Assembly (NCBI GenBank): GCA_035943635.1
Contig: DASZBX010000033.1
Location: 1-64,000, forward strand
Direction: 5' to 3'
Length of the DNA stretch: 64,000 nt
From: DASZBX01 sp035943635
GTDB lineage: Bacteria > Actinomycetota > Actinomycetes > Streptomycetales > Catenulisporaceae
The first letter of the stretch is position 1. Each line of letters starts with the position of its first letter. Positions 7,809 to 16,378 of this stretch are shown here, in pieces. The position numbers were made by a program, and so were the translations under genes. Below the pieces are notes generated by a model. The model did not search any database and was not told the origin of the DNA. It saw only the letters and a list, made by a program, of their open reading frames with translations.

Positions 7809-8510
7809 CTACTTGGCGTGCTTGCCGACGTAGTGGTGCGCGGTCATGCTCATCGACTCGACCTGGGCCGACCGCGTGGCCGGCGCCGGGGCGGCGGCGG
7901 GAGCGGCGGCCGGGGCCTGCGCGTCCTGGCTCATCGAGTCCATCGCCGGGGCGGCCTGGGCGAGGTCCGAGGACTCCTCGGCCGGGGCGGCCGCGTCGGT
8001 CGACTGGCCGAGGCTGCTGACCAGCGGGAGCCCGGAGAGCGGCGATCCGCCGCCGTTGCTCAGGCCGCCGAGCACCGGGAGGCTGGACAGCGGGGAGCCG
8101 CCGTCGCCGGACGACACGCCGGCCACCACGGGCAGGCCGGACAGCGGCGAGCTGCCGCCGTTCGCCAGACCGCCGACCACCGGAATCCCGGAGAGCGGCG
8201 AGCCGCCGCCGTTGCTCAGGCCGCCGAGCACCGGCAGGCTGGCCAGCGGGGAGCCGCCGTCGCCGGAGGACAGGCCGCCGACGACCGGCAGGCTGCCCAG
8301 CGCGGAGCCGCCGTCGCCGGAGGTCAGGCCGCCGACCACGGGCAGGCCGGACAGCGGGGAGCCGCCGCCGTCGGTCAGGCTGCCGACCACGGGCAGACCG
8401 CCGACCACGGGGAGTGAGTCGGCCGAGGCTGCGCCGGCGGCGGCGATGGGCAGGGCGACCGCCGCTGCTGCGGCCGCGGTGAGGGCAATCCGGCGTGCGG
8501 CGTTGCTCAT
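7809..8510 (-). CDS. Secreted protein with eight LPVVGGL repeats
   Basis: A 233-residue exported protein. Residues 1-31 form a signal peptide ending AASA, with likely cleavage before DS. Residues about 32-170 are eight tandem units of 17-18 residues of the type SPLSGLPVVGGLSNGGG, alternating a hydrophobic LPVVGGL strand with a Gly/Ser/Asp turn. This could form a beta-solenoid or amyloid-like fibre. The C-terminal third is Ala/Pro-rich and ends in HHYVGKHAK. There is no catalytic motif and no sortase signal. It resembles in style the chaplins and other hydrophobic surface proteins of spore-forming actinomycetes, but is not a chaplin by sequence. The ATG at 8510 follows AAAGGAAAAGAGAG. An MtrA-like site lies 160 bp upstream. 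Confidence 0.85.
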   Translation of the reverse strand: MSNAARRIALTAAAAAAVALPIAAAGAASADSLPVVGGLPVVGSLTDGGGSPLSGLPVVGGLTSGDGGSALGSLPVVGGLSSGDGGSPLASLPVLGGLSNGGGSPLSGIPVVGGLANGGSSPLSGLPVVAGVSSGDGGSPLSSLPVLGGLSNGGGSPLSGLPLVSSLGQSTDAAAPAEESSDLAQAAPAMDSMSQDAQAPAAAPAAAPAPATRSAQVESMSMTAHHYVGKHAK

Positions 8511-8670
8511 GGTGTCTCTCTTTTCCTTTGCTTCGGTGACCTCGGCCGGGAGTCGTCCGCGGTTCTCTTCGGGACGCGGGCCGGGTTTCGCGTGCGGAGC
8601 GGGGAGCGACTGCGTCGTCCTGCTCGTGGGGAATACGAGTCGGCAGGCCCTGAGGTTTCGGCCTCGCTAG

Positions 8671-8687
8671 GTAACGTTTCGGTAAAG
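8671..8687. promoter_or_regulatory. MtrA-like direct repeat, site 1
   Basis: GTAACGTTTCGGTAAAG: GTAAC and GTAAA are direct repeats with an 11-bp period, the pattern described for MtrA of Streptomyces. It is about 160 bp upstream of the repeat-protein start codon. MtrA is a response regulator that controls cell-wall and development genes. Confidence 0.5.
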
Positions 8688-8906
8688 ACGCAAGGTCCGG
8701 GGAATGGATGTCCGACGACCCGACGGCAGTCGACAATCATTTCTTCGGTATGGACGCGGCATTACTCGGCCATCGTGGGGGAATTCCCGGAAAAGGTGAT
8801 CTCAGCGGTTTATCGGTTGATTCTGTGATTCCGTGAGTACGAGATTCCACGATCCGGTGAATAGTCGTACCGGCGCCGCCGCCGGTGGCCAACCAGTCGG
8901 GTCCGG

Positions 8907-9890
8907 CTACAGCTGGGTGGCGGTGCTCAGGGCGTCGGCCAGTGGGTTCTCGGTGCCCAGGACCGTGCTGAGCGGCAGGGCCTGGGTCAGGTGGCCGATC
9001 GGGCCGATCATCGGCAGCGCGGTGTCGCCGACCTGGTTGGTCAGGTCGCCGATGGTCGGCACGCCGCGCTCCTGCAACTGGGCCACCATCGGGGTGCTCT
9101 GCTGCAGGACGGCCCCGGTCAGCGCGTCCGCCTGCGGAGTGAATCCCGAGGTCAGTGCGCCGACGCCGCCTGGGGGCACCTCCTGGCCGATCGAGCCGAG
9201 GGTGGCCGAGGTGGAGGCGGCGAGCGAGCCGGCCGAGCTCTGGGCCAGGTCGCCGACCCCGGCCGGGGTGACCGGGAAGGCCGGCACGAGCGGGTTCAGC
9301 GCGGCGATCGCGGCGAACGGGCTGACGCCCAGCGGCGCCGGGGCCTCGCGCGCCAGCGGCCGGCCGGGGCCGCCCTGCTGCGCCGAGGCGCCGGTCAGCG
9401 ATCCGAACGGCCGGATCTCGCCGATCGCGGGCATGGGCCCGACCAGCGGCAGCGAACCGTCCACGGACGGGCTGCCCTGGGCCGAGGGCAGGAGAGAGCC
9501 GAATGGCAGGGACTGCGGGTCCAGGCCGTCGAGGCTGGTCAGGTCGCTCAGGTCGCTCAGGCCCAGCGGAGATGCGGCGGCCGGGGCCGAGAACCAGCTG
9601 GTCTGGGCGTCAGCCGCTGCGGGCGTCGCGGGCGCGGAGGGCACGGTCGGATCGTCCAGGGAGCCCAGGCCCAGCGGGAGACTGCCGATCACCGGGAGCG
9701 CGCCGGCGCCGTCGGCCGCGGCGGGGATGGCCGCGGTCGACGCGCTGTCCGCCTGGGCGCCGGTCCCGGTGAGCAGCGGGGCGGCTCCGGCGGCCAGGAT
9801 GATCGCGCCGGCCGCCAGCCGCCGTCCGGTGGTCTGGCCGGAGACCCGGACCAGGCTCGGCCGGCCCGGGCGGGCGTGTTTCGCAGTCAT
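8907..9890 (-). CDS. Secreted Leu/Pro/Gly-rich envelope protein
   Basis: A 327-residue exported protein. The N-terminal 47 residues are a long, Arg-rich signal peptide (core AGAIILAAGAAPLL) ending TGAQA before DS. The mature part is low in charge and rich in short motifs such as LPVIGSLPLGLG, SLPLVGPMPAIGE and ALPMIGPIGHLTQALPL, echoing the LPVVGG units of the neighbour at 7809 but less regular. Related Streptomyces proteins are secreted and of unknown role. The start at 9890 follows CGAGGAG; a longer in-frame reading to 9953 lacks such a site. An MtrA-like site lies 100 bp upstream. Confidence 0.82.
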   Translation of the reverse strand: MTAKHARPGRPSLVRVSGQTTGRRLAAGAIILAAGAAPLLTGTGAQADSASTAAIPAAADGAGALPVIGSLPLGLGSLDDPTVPSAPATPAAADAQTSWFSAPAAASPLGLSDLSDLTSLDGLDPQSLPFGSLLPSAQGSPSVDGSLPLVGPMPAIGEIRPFGSLTGASAQQGGPGRPLAREAPAPLGVSPFAAIAALNPLVPAFPVTPAGVGDLAQSSAGSLAASTSATLGSIGQEVPPGGVGALTSGFTPQADALTGAVLQQSTPMVAQLQERGVPTIGDLTNQVGDTALPMIGPIGHLTQALPLSTVLGTENPLADALSTATQL

Positions 9891-9989
9891 GATGTGCTCC
9901 TCGGTTCGGAGGGTCGGCGAATGGCGCGGAATGGTTCCGCGTTCGCCGTGCACATCGGTTTGGGAGCCGCTAAAGTTGCGGTCCAGGAT

Positions 9990-10006
9990 GATAACGAAAC
10001 GATAAA
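9990..10006. promoter_or_regulatory. MtrA-like direct repeat, site 2
   Basis: GATAACGAAACGATAAA: GATAAC and GATAAA are direct repeats with an 11-bp period, the same geometry as the site at 8671. It is about 100 bp upstream of the secreted protein at 9890, in one of the few AT-rich patches of the area. Confidence 0.5.
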
Positions 10007-10083
10007 TTCCGCTATTGTTCCGGCGCGTCTCACCTGAGTCGATCCGGTGATTCCGGCCCGCCGGGGAACGGCGCCGGCCGCGG

Positions 10084-11049
10084 TCAGTCGGCGGTGGTCA
10101 TCGCGATCTGGACCTCGCCGGGGTTCGCCGCGCCGTCGGCCACGGTCTGCCAGCCGGCCGAGCCCTGCGCCGCGGACCAGGTCTTGCCGTCGTAGGTCAC
10201 CGTCACCACGCCGAGCGACTCGGCCTGGGCCACCGACCAGTTCGCGTAGCTCCAGCCGGTCGTGGTGGTCGAGCCGGGCACCGGGATGTCGAACGCGCTT
10301 CCGCCCGCGGAGACGTTCTGCGGGCTGAGCGTGCCGATCTGGTTCTCGAACGCGGCCGAGAACGCGGTGGCCTGCGCGGTCAGGCCGTTGGAGCCGGCCG
10401 ACTGGGGCGCGAAGGTCGGCCCGTCCAGGGTGCAGGTCAGCCCGGATCCGGCCGCGCCGGTGAAGACCGCGGCCAGCACGGTCGCCTCCTGCTGGTGGTC
10501 GCCGTAGGCGGAGCCGTCGGCCGAGCGCTGCACCGCCTGGGCCGCGTCGGCCAGGGACAGGTTCTGCCAGCCCGGGATCTTGGTCAGGGCCTGGAAGAAC
10601 TTCGTCGAGGCGTAGACCGGGTCCAGGATCTGCGCGGACGTGCCCCAGCCCTGCGACGGGCGCTGCTGGAACAGGCCGACCGAGTCCCGGTCGCCGTAGT
10701 CGACGTTGCGCAGCTTCGACTCCTGCTGCGCGGTGGCCTCGGCGACCTCGATGCCGAAGGCCGGCACGCCCAGCCGCCGGCCGACCGCCGCGATCAGCGC
10801 GGCGTTCTGGGTCTGGTCCAGGGCCAGCGAGGCCTGCGCGCCGTCGGCGGACAGGGTGCAGCCGGCCGGGTTGAACAGGGACAGGTGGGTGAACTTGCTG
10901 AGCACGAAGAAGCCCGCGGCGACCAGCAGCCCGGCGATGACCACCATGACGAGGAGTGCCACCAACCAGCCACGACCACCCCGACCGGCCCCGGCTGCCA
11001 CGGTCCTGCCCGGCACATTGCCCCCTCGCGTCATCGCCGTCGACTGCAT
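10084..11049 (-). CDS. Membrane-anchored lysozyme-like protein
   Basis: A 321-residue protein with one membrane span at about residues 28-51 (WLVALLVMVVIAGLLVAAGFFVL), so the bulk is outside the cell. Residues about 80-200 carry the segment EATAQQESKLRNVDYGDRDS followed by VGLFQQRPSQGWGT, typical of a lysozyme/transglycosylase-fold family common in Streptomyces; the Glu of QQESK is the likely catalytic acid. The last 100 residues (PQNVSAGGSAFDIPVPGSTTT onward) form an extra domain with a short beta-rich pattern that I do not recognise. It is divergent from dapD with 75 bp between, and lies next to two secreted proteins, which suggests peptidoglycan remodelling. Activity is inferred. Confidence 0.8.
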   Translation of the reverse strand: MQSTAMTRGGNVPGRTVAAGAGRGGRGWLVALLVMVVIAGLLVAAGFFVLSKFTHLSLFNPAGCTLSADGAQASLALDQTQNAALIAAVGRRLGVPAFGIEVAEATAQQESKLRNVDYGDRDSVGLFQQRPSQGWGTSAQILDPVYASTKFFQALTKIPGWQNLSLADAAQAVQRSADGSAYGDHQQEATVLAAVFTGAAGSGLTCTLDGPTFAPQSAGSNGLTAQATAFSAAFENQIGTLSPQNVSAGGSAFDIPVPGSTTTTGWSYANWSVAQAESLGVVTVTYDGKTWSAAQGSAGWQTVADGAANPGEVQIAMTTAD

Positions 11050-11111
11050 GCTGTCGCCACGGTACGCGATCCGCGTCGTGCGAGAAGACAGGTACTGTCA
11101 CGAAGCCGCAC

Positions 11112-11117
11112 TAAACT
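11112..11117 (+). promoter_or_regulatory. -10 box of a likely leaderless dapD transcript
   Basis: TAAACT ends 7 nt before the dapD ATG and no ribosome binding site is present. Confidence 0.55.
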
Positions 11118-11124
11118 TGCCGCC

Positions 11125-11957
<833 letters not shown>

Positions 11958-11958
<1 letters not shown>

Positions 11959-13166
11959 TGCCCGGCTTCGGATTCGCCCGGTCCGAGCCGGACCCGGCGC
12001 CGGCGGCCGCGGCCGTTCCCGGCGCCCCGGCCGGTTCCGGTTTCGGCCCGGCCTTCCCGCCGCTGGACCTGACCGCCGACGCGGTCGCGCTCACCGTCGC
12101 CCTGGTCGACTTCCCCTCGGTCAGCGGCGAGGAGAAGCCGCTGGCCGACGCGATCGAGGCCGCGCTGCGCGCCCTGCCCCGGCTGGAGGTGGTCCGCGAC
12201 GGCGAGGTGGTGATCGCCCGCACCGACTTCGGCCAGGCCGAGCGGGCCGTGCTGGCCGGGCACATCGACACCGTGCCGATCGCCGACAACGTCCCGTCCC
12301 ACTTCGTCGACGACCCCGAACACGGCCGGCTGCTCTACGGCTGCGGCACCAGCGACATGAAGAGCGGCGTGGCGGTCCAGCTGCGGATCGCCGGCCTGGT
12401 CGGCGCGGCCGACGGGCCCACCCCCAACCGCGACCTGACCTTCGTCTTCTACGACTGCGAGGAGATCGAGGCGGTCCGCAACGGGCTCGGCCGGATCGTC
12501 CGGGAACAGCCGCAGCTGCTGGCCGGGGACCTGGCCGTGCTCTTCGAACCCACCGACGGCCTGGTCGAGGGCGGCTGCCAGGGCTCGATCCGGATCAGGC
12601 TGACCCTGCCCGGCCGGCGCTCGCACGCGGCCCGGTCCTGGCTGGGCCAGAACGCGATCCACCGCGCCGGGGCGGTGCTCGCCGTGCTCAACGACTACCA
12701 GGCCAGGCAGGTCGAGGTGGACGGGCTGACGTACCGCGAGGGCCTGAACGCGGTCGCGGTCAAGGGCGGCGTGGCGAGCAACGTGATCCCGGACGAGTGC
12801 GAGGTCATAGTCGCGTTCCGGTTCGCCCCGGACCGCACCGAGGAGCAGGCGGTCGCGCACCTGCGCGAGGTGTTCGCCGAGGTGCTGGCCGGCGAGGGGG
12901 TCGGGTTCGAGCTGGCCGACTCCTCCCCGGCCGCGCGGCCCGGGCTGGATCTTCCGCTGGCGGCCGACTTCGTGGCCGCGGTCGGACTGCCGCCGCGGGC
13001 CAAGTACGGCTGGACCGACGTGGCCAGATTCGCCGGTTTGGGTGTACCTGCGGTCAATTTCGGGCCCGGCGACCCCAATCTGGCCCACACTCGCGAGGAA
13101 CATGTATCGCCGCAGGCCATTCTCGACGCCGAGGAGGCGGTCGCGCGCTGGCTGAAGCTGGGCTGA
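11958..13166 (+). CDS. dapE: Succinyl-diaminopimelate desuccinylase
   Basis: A 402-residue M20 metallopeptidase-family enzyme that removes succinate to give LL-diaminopimelate. Metal-binding motifs are present: GHIDTVP (first His/Asp), CGTSDMKSG (bridging Asp), DCEEIE (general base Glu and metal Glu), and the late HTREEHVS with the last His. The first 40 residues are an Ala/Pro-rich extension not needed for the fold. The start is the GTG overlapping the dapD stop, so the first residues are fixed by coupling. A strong hairpin at 13198 ends the dapD-dapE unit. Confidence 0.94.
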
Positions 13167-13197
13167 GGCCGGGAACGGCCTGGCCGGGCTCCGGCGG

Positions 13198-13234
13198 CGG
13201 GTCCGGCCGCAGCGGCGAACCGCGGCCGGACCCG
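13198..13234 (+). terminator. Hairpin after dapDE
   Basis: A 13-bp perfect GC stem (13198-13210 with 13222-13234; CGGGTCCGGCCGC and its complement) with an 11-nt loop, 31 bp after the dapE stop. There is no T-run, as is common for actinobacterial terminators. Confidence 0.6.
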
Positions 13235-13303
13235 TCCCCCGGGAACGTCCCCCGCGGGCCCGCCGCGCACCCCGGGCGGCGGGCACTTCTAGGACGGGAC
13301 ATC

Positions 13304-14464
13304 ATGGGTCTGACCAGCGGGATCTTCTTGGCCGCAGCGATCACGGCGGTCGCCGCGCTGCCGCTGGCGACCGTGCTGCTGTGGAACCGGCTGCGCGGGC
13401 CGCGGGCGGTGCGCGCGGCGGCCAGGTTCAGCCTGATCGGCCTGTGCCAGGGCAGCGCCGTGCTGCTGGCCGCCCTGCTGATCAACAACTCGTTCCAGCT
13501 GTACCTGTCCTGGTCGGACCTGCTCGGCGAGGACGGCGGCCCGGGCCGGATCCAGGCCCGGATGCCGGTGGTCCAGCCGGCCGCCCGGCCCGGTTCGCTC
13601 CCGGCCGGGCGCGCGCTGCCCAACGCCGGGCTGTTCCACGCCTTCGCCGCGGTGGCCGGAGTGCAGGCCACGACGATCACCGGGCCGCTGTCCCGGGTCA
13701 CCGGTTCGGTCTACGTCTGGCTGCCGCCGCAGTACACCGAGGCGCGCTATGCGCACAGCCAGTTCCCGGTGGTCCAGTTGCTGTCGGGGTATCCCGGGTC
13801 CCCGGTCACCTGGCTGCAGGGGATGCAGGCGCCGCGGATCCTGGACCAGGAGGTGACGGCCGGCAGCGTGCACCCGTTCATCCTGGTCGCGGCCGCGATC
13901 AACGTGGACCCGCCGCACGACCCGGACTGCTCGGACATCGCCGGCGGCCCGCAGGTGGACACCTGGCTGACCCAGGACGTGCACGCGCTGGTCGAGTCCT
14001 CGTTCCGGACCCGCACGGACGCCCACGGCTGGGGCCTGATGGGCTACTCCGAGGGCGGCCTGTGCGCGTCGAAACTGGCGTTGCAGCACTCCGGCGAGTA
14101 CGCCGCGGCGGTGTCGATGAGCGGCGACGACCATCCGGACGGCGACCTGCTGCGGGCGGGGACGAAGGCGTACGAGGAGAACAGCCCGCTGTGGTTGCTG
14201 CAGAACCGGCCGCCGGTCCCGGTGGCGCTGCTGCTGACCGGCACCATGCAGGACGGCGCGACGGCGGCCGAGGCGGACGCGATGAGCACGGCCGCGAAGA
14301 ACCCGACCGTGGTCAGCCGGCTGATCGCGCCGCGGGGCGGGCACAACGTGGGCGTGTGGACGGCCGCCGAGCCGGACGGATTCCAGTGGCTGTCGCAGAA
14401 CCTCGGCGGCATCGAGACCGATCCGGCGAGCTCGCCGATGATGCTGGCGCCGGTGGCGCACTGA
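13304..14464 (+). CDS. Membrane-anchored esterase (alpha/beta-hydrolase, esterase D/antigen 85 type)
   Basis: A 386-residue protein. Two hydrophobic segments (about 4-25 and 40-62) place it in the membrane, with the enzyme domain from about residue 115 outside. The nucleophile elbow is GYSEGG, with the catalytic Ser in the middle; a late GGHNVGVW supplies the likely His. The fold matches putative esterases such as the mycolyltransferase relatives, but it has no mycolate-specific features I can confirm. It starts at ATG 13304 and is alone between dapE and the LOG gene. The substrate is unknown. Confidence 0.82.
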   Translation: MGLTSGIFLAAAITAVAALPLATVLLWNRLRGPRAVRAAARFSLIGLCQGSAVLLAALLINNSFQLYLSWSDLLGEDGGPGRIQARMPVVQPAARPGSLPAGRALPNAGLFHAFAAVAGVQATTITGPLSRVTGSVYVWLPPQYTEARYAHSQFPVVQLLSGYPGSPVTWLQGMQAPRILDQEVTAGSVHPFILVAAAINVDPPHDPDCSDIAGGPQVDTWLTQDVHALVESSFRTRTDAHGWGLMGYSEGGLCASKLALQHSGEYAAAVSMSGDDHPDGDLLRAGTKAYEENSPLWLLQNRPPVPVALLLTGTMQDGATAAEADAMSTAAKNPTVVSRLIAPRGGHNVGVWTAAEPDGFQWLSQNLGGIETDPASSPMMLAPVAH

Positions 14465-14652
14465 GCTGATGTGGGGACAGGCGGGTCAGGGCAGTGCGAC
14501 CGGGCCGGGCCGGGCCGGGTCGGCGAGTGCTGCCGATCGCTGCGTCAGACGAGCGACCCGCGGGCCGAAAATCCTACGAATGCGCAGGAAGACGCGCGAC
14601 GCCGCTTCCCGCGCTTCGACCGTTATTCACCCCTTGGTAACAGTGCGCGCGG

Positions 14653-14658
14653 TAGCGT
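14653..14658 (+). promoter_or_regulatory. -10 box of a likely leaderless LOG transcript
   Basis: TAGCGT lies 6 nt before the ATG at 14665, with no ribosome binding site. Confidence 0.5.
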
Positions 14659-14664
14659 GGTGGC

Positions 14665-15393
14665 ATGGCAGCGATTCGAAACCGGCGCGGCAGCCAGCGT
14701 CCCTCCAGCGAACTGCTCGCGCCGCACGAGTACCACCCGACCGCCTTCAACCTCTCGCACCAGAGCACTGACGCCTGGCGGGTGCTGCGGATCCAGGCCG
14801 AGTTCGTCGAGGGCTTCGGCGCGCTGGCCGAACTCGGCCCGGCGGTGGCCGTGTTCGGGTCGGCCCGGACCGAGCCGGACAGCGAGGAGTACCGCCAGGG
14901 CGTGGACGTCGGCCGCTTGCTGGCCGAGTCGGGCTACGCCGTGATCACCGGCGGCGGCCCCGGCGCGATGGAGGCGGCCAACCGCGGCGCGGTCAACGGC
15001 GGCGGCCGCTCGGTCGGCCTGGGCATCGAGCTGCCGTTCGAGCAGGGCCTGAACGAGTTCGTCGACCTGGGCCTGAACTTCCGCTACTTCTTCGCCCGCA
15101 AGACCATGTTCGTCAAGTACGCCCAGGGCTTCGTCGTGCTGCCCGGCGGCTTCGGTACCATGGACGAGCTCTTCGAGGCGCTGACCCTGGTGCAGACCAA
15201 GAAGGTCACCTCCTTCCCGATCGTCCTGCTCGGCTCGTCCTACTGGTCCGGCCTGGTCGACTGGCTGCGCAAGAGCGTCGTCGGCGAGGGCAAGGCGCGC
15301 GAGGCCGACCTGAACCTGCTGTCCGTCACCGACTCGCCGGCCGAGGCCGTCGAGATCATCCACACCGCGAACGGGCGGCGGTCAGCGGGCTGA
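14665..15393 (+). CDS. LOG-family nucleotide phosphoribohydrolase (TIGR00730)
   Basis: A 242-residue Rossmann-like protein. The two hallmark motifs are intact: GGGPGAMEAANRGA and PGGFGTMDELFE (PGGxGTxxE). Members cleave the N-glycosidic bond of nucleoside 5'-monophosphates; plant and some actinobacterial relatives release cytokinins, but in free-living bacteria they more likely clean up or salvage nucleotides. An N-terminal 30 residues is Arg/Ser-rich. In Streptomyces this gene commonly sits near dapE, which agrees with the layout here. Confidence 0.9.
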   Translation: MAAIRNRRGSQRPSSELLAPHEYHPTAFNLSHQSTDAWRVLRIQAEFVEGFGALAELGPAVAVFGSARTEPDSEEYRQGVDVGRLLAESGYAVITGGGPGAMEAANRGAVNGGGRSVGLGIELPFEQGLNEFVDLGLNFRYFFARKTMFVKYAQGFVVLPGGFGTMDELFEALTLVQTKKVTSFPIVLLGSSYWSGLVDWLRKSVVGEGKAREADLNLLSVTDSPAEAVEIIHTANGRRSAG

Positions 15394-15432
15394 AGGCGGT
15401 GTAGTTTCCTGTTTCCCCAGGCGAACACGGCT

Positions 15433-15867
15433 TCATGAGGGCTGAAGTAACGGAAGCCCGGCCGCTACGGCAGCTCTTGCCAGCTGTTTGTCGTATGTGA
15501 TGAAAGCTGTGAGCTCTGGGCCGATGCGTTGCGCCGACACCAGGTGGATCGCGTCGAGAGTGCCGACATGCGGGTCGTCCTCGAATGCGGCCGCTTGAAG
15601 CAGCACGGCTTTGTTGAGCACCACCAGATTGATTCCGTCGAGCAGGTCCGATGCTTTGGCGATTCGTTCCTTCTGCACAACGGGATCGACGATCGGCTGA
15701 CGATGGTTGTCGAAGCAGGATCTGCGGACGGTGCGAATCACCTCGGCCAAGGCCAGTTGTGAGCTGGCCGGTGTCGCACCGTCCGAGTTCACCGCCTCGG
15801 TCAGGGCTTCGGACTCCTTTTCCGCGATGACAAGCTTCACCAGGGCATAAGAGTCGAGATAGATCAC
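15433..15867 (-). CDS. vapC: PIN-domain toxin, VapC-like
   Basis: A 144-residue PIN-fold ribonuclease. The acidic residues expected in the active site are visible: D5 in MIYLDSYALVKL, a Glu in ALAEVIRT, D in TLDAIHLVSA, and D in FITYDKQLARAA. It would cut RNA when freed from its antitoxin. The GTG start at 15867 overlaps the antitoxin stop by 4 bp (GTGA). Codon use is less GC-extreme than in neighbouring genes, which suggests transfer. The 3' end lies only about 40 bp from the convergent LOG gene. Confidence 0.88.
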   Translation of the reverse strand: MIYLDSYALVKLVIAEKESEALTEAVNSDGATPASSQLALAEVIRTVRRSCFDNHRQPIVDPVVQKERIAKASDLLDGINLVVLNKAVLLQAAAFEDDPHVGTLDAIHLVSAQRIGPELTAFITYDKQLARAAVAAGLPLLQPS

Positions 15868-16214
15868 GTTCGTTCCCGTGCCCGTTGTTCGAGGAGGATC
15901 TCCGACAGGGGCGGCTGGCCGTCAACCGGGAGTAGCGGTTTCCAACCGGCCAGGCTCGACCGTTTCGCAGGCTCCATGTCGCCGGAGGCGACCATCTGCG
16001 CCCGCCGCCGCTCGCCCGGCGTCATCGGAACGAGCCACGCGATCGGTAGACCGTTGCTGGTGACCGGCACCGGGTGGTCCAGGCGGGCCATCTGCTCAGC
16101 GGTGATCTTGGCCAGTTCGCGCATAGTGATTGATTCGAGATCGTCCGATGACTCCGGTCGAGTTCGCCGATTCGGCGGGCGTTCCCGATTCAGCTTCGAC
16201 TTGTCTTCCACCAT
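15864..16214 (-). CDS. Antitoxin, Phd/YefM-like
   Basis: A 116-residue protein if started at ATG 16214. The Phd-like DNA-binding domain begins at ITMRELAKITAEQMARL and continues HPVPVTSNGLPIAWLVP; the tail (GDMEPAKRSSLAGWKPLLP) would wrap the toxin. Two other starts fit: ATG 16124, giving an 86-residue protein with no N-terminal extension, and TTG 16253. None has a good ribosome binding site. The palindrome at 16233-16263, just upstream of 16214, argues that transcription begins downstream of it, and is why 16253 is not chosen. It precedes the PIN gene in one operon. Confidence 0.75.
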   Translation of the reverse strand: MVEDKSKLNRERPPNRRTRPESSDDLESITMRELAKITAEQMARLDHPVPVTSNGLPIAWLVPMTPGERRRAQMVASGDMEPAKRSSLAGWKPLLPVDGQPPLSEILLEQRARERT

Positions 16215-16232
16215 GAGTGACACACGAAGCCC

Positions 16233-16263
16233 CTGCCCTACGGAATGGAACAATGTAGGGCAG
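16233..16263 (-). promoter_or_regulatory. Operator-like palindrome of the toxin-antitoxin operon
   Basis: CTGCCCTAC (16233-16241) and GTAGGGCAG (16255-16263) are perfect 9-bp inverted repeats 13 bp apart, upstream of the antitoxin. Autoregulation by the antitoxin or the complex is the usual role in such operons. Confidence 0.6.
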
Positions 16264-16378
16264 CTTTCTAGAGCGTCGGACGGCTCGTCAAGCCGATTCT
16301 CCGAACTTCACACTTTCCAGTGAACAGCGCTTGCTGGCCAGTTCAGTAGACCGGGCACGACCTGCGCCGACGCCCTCC

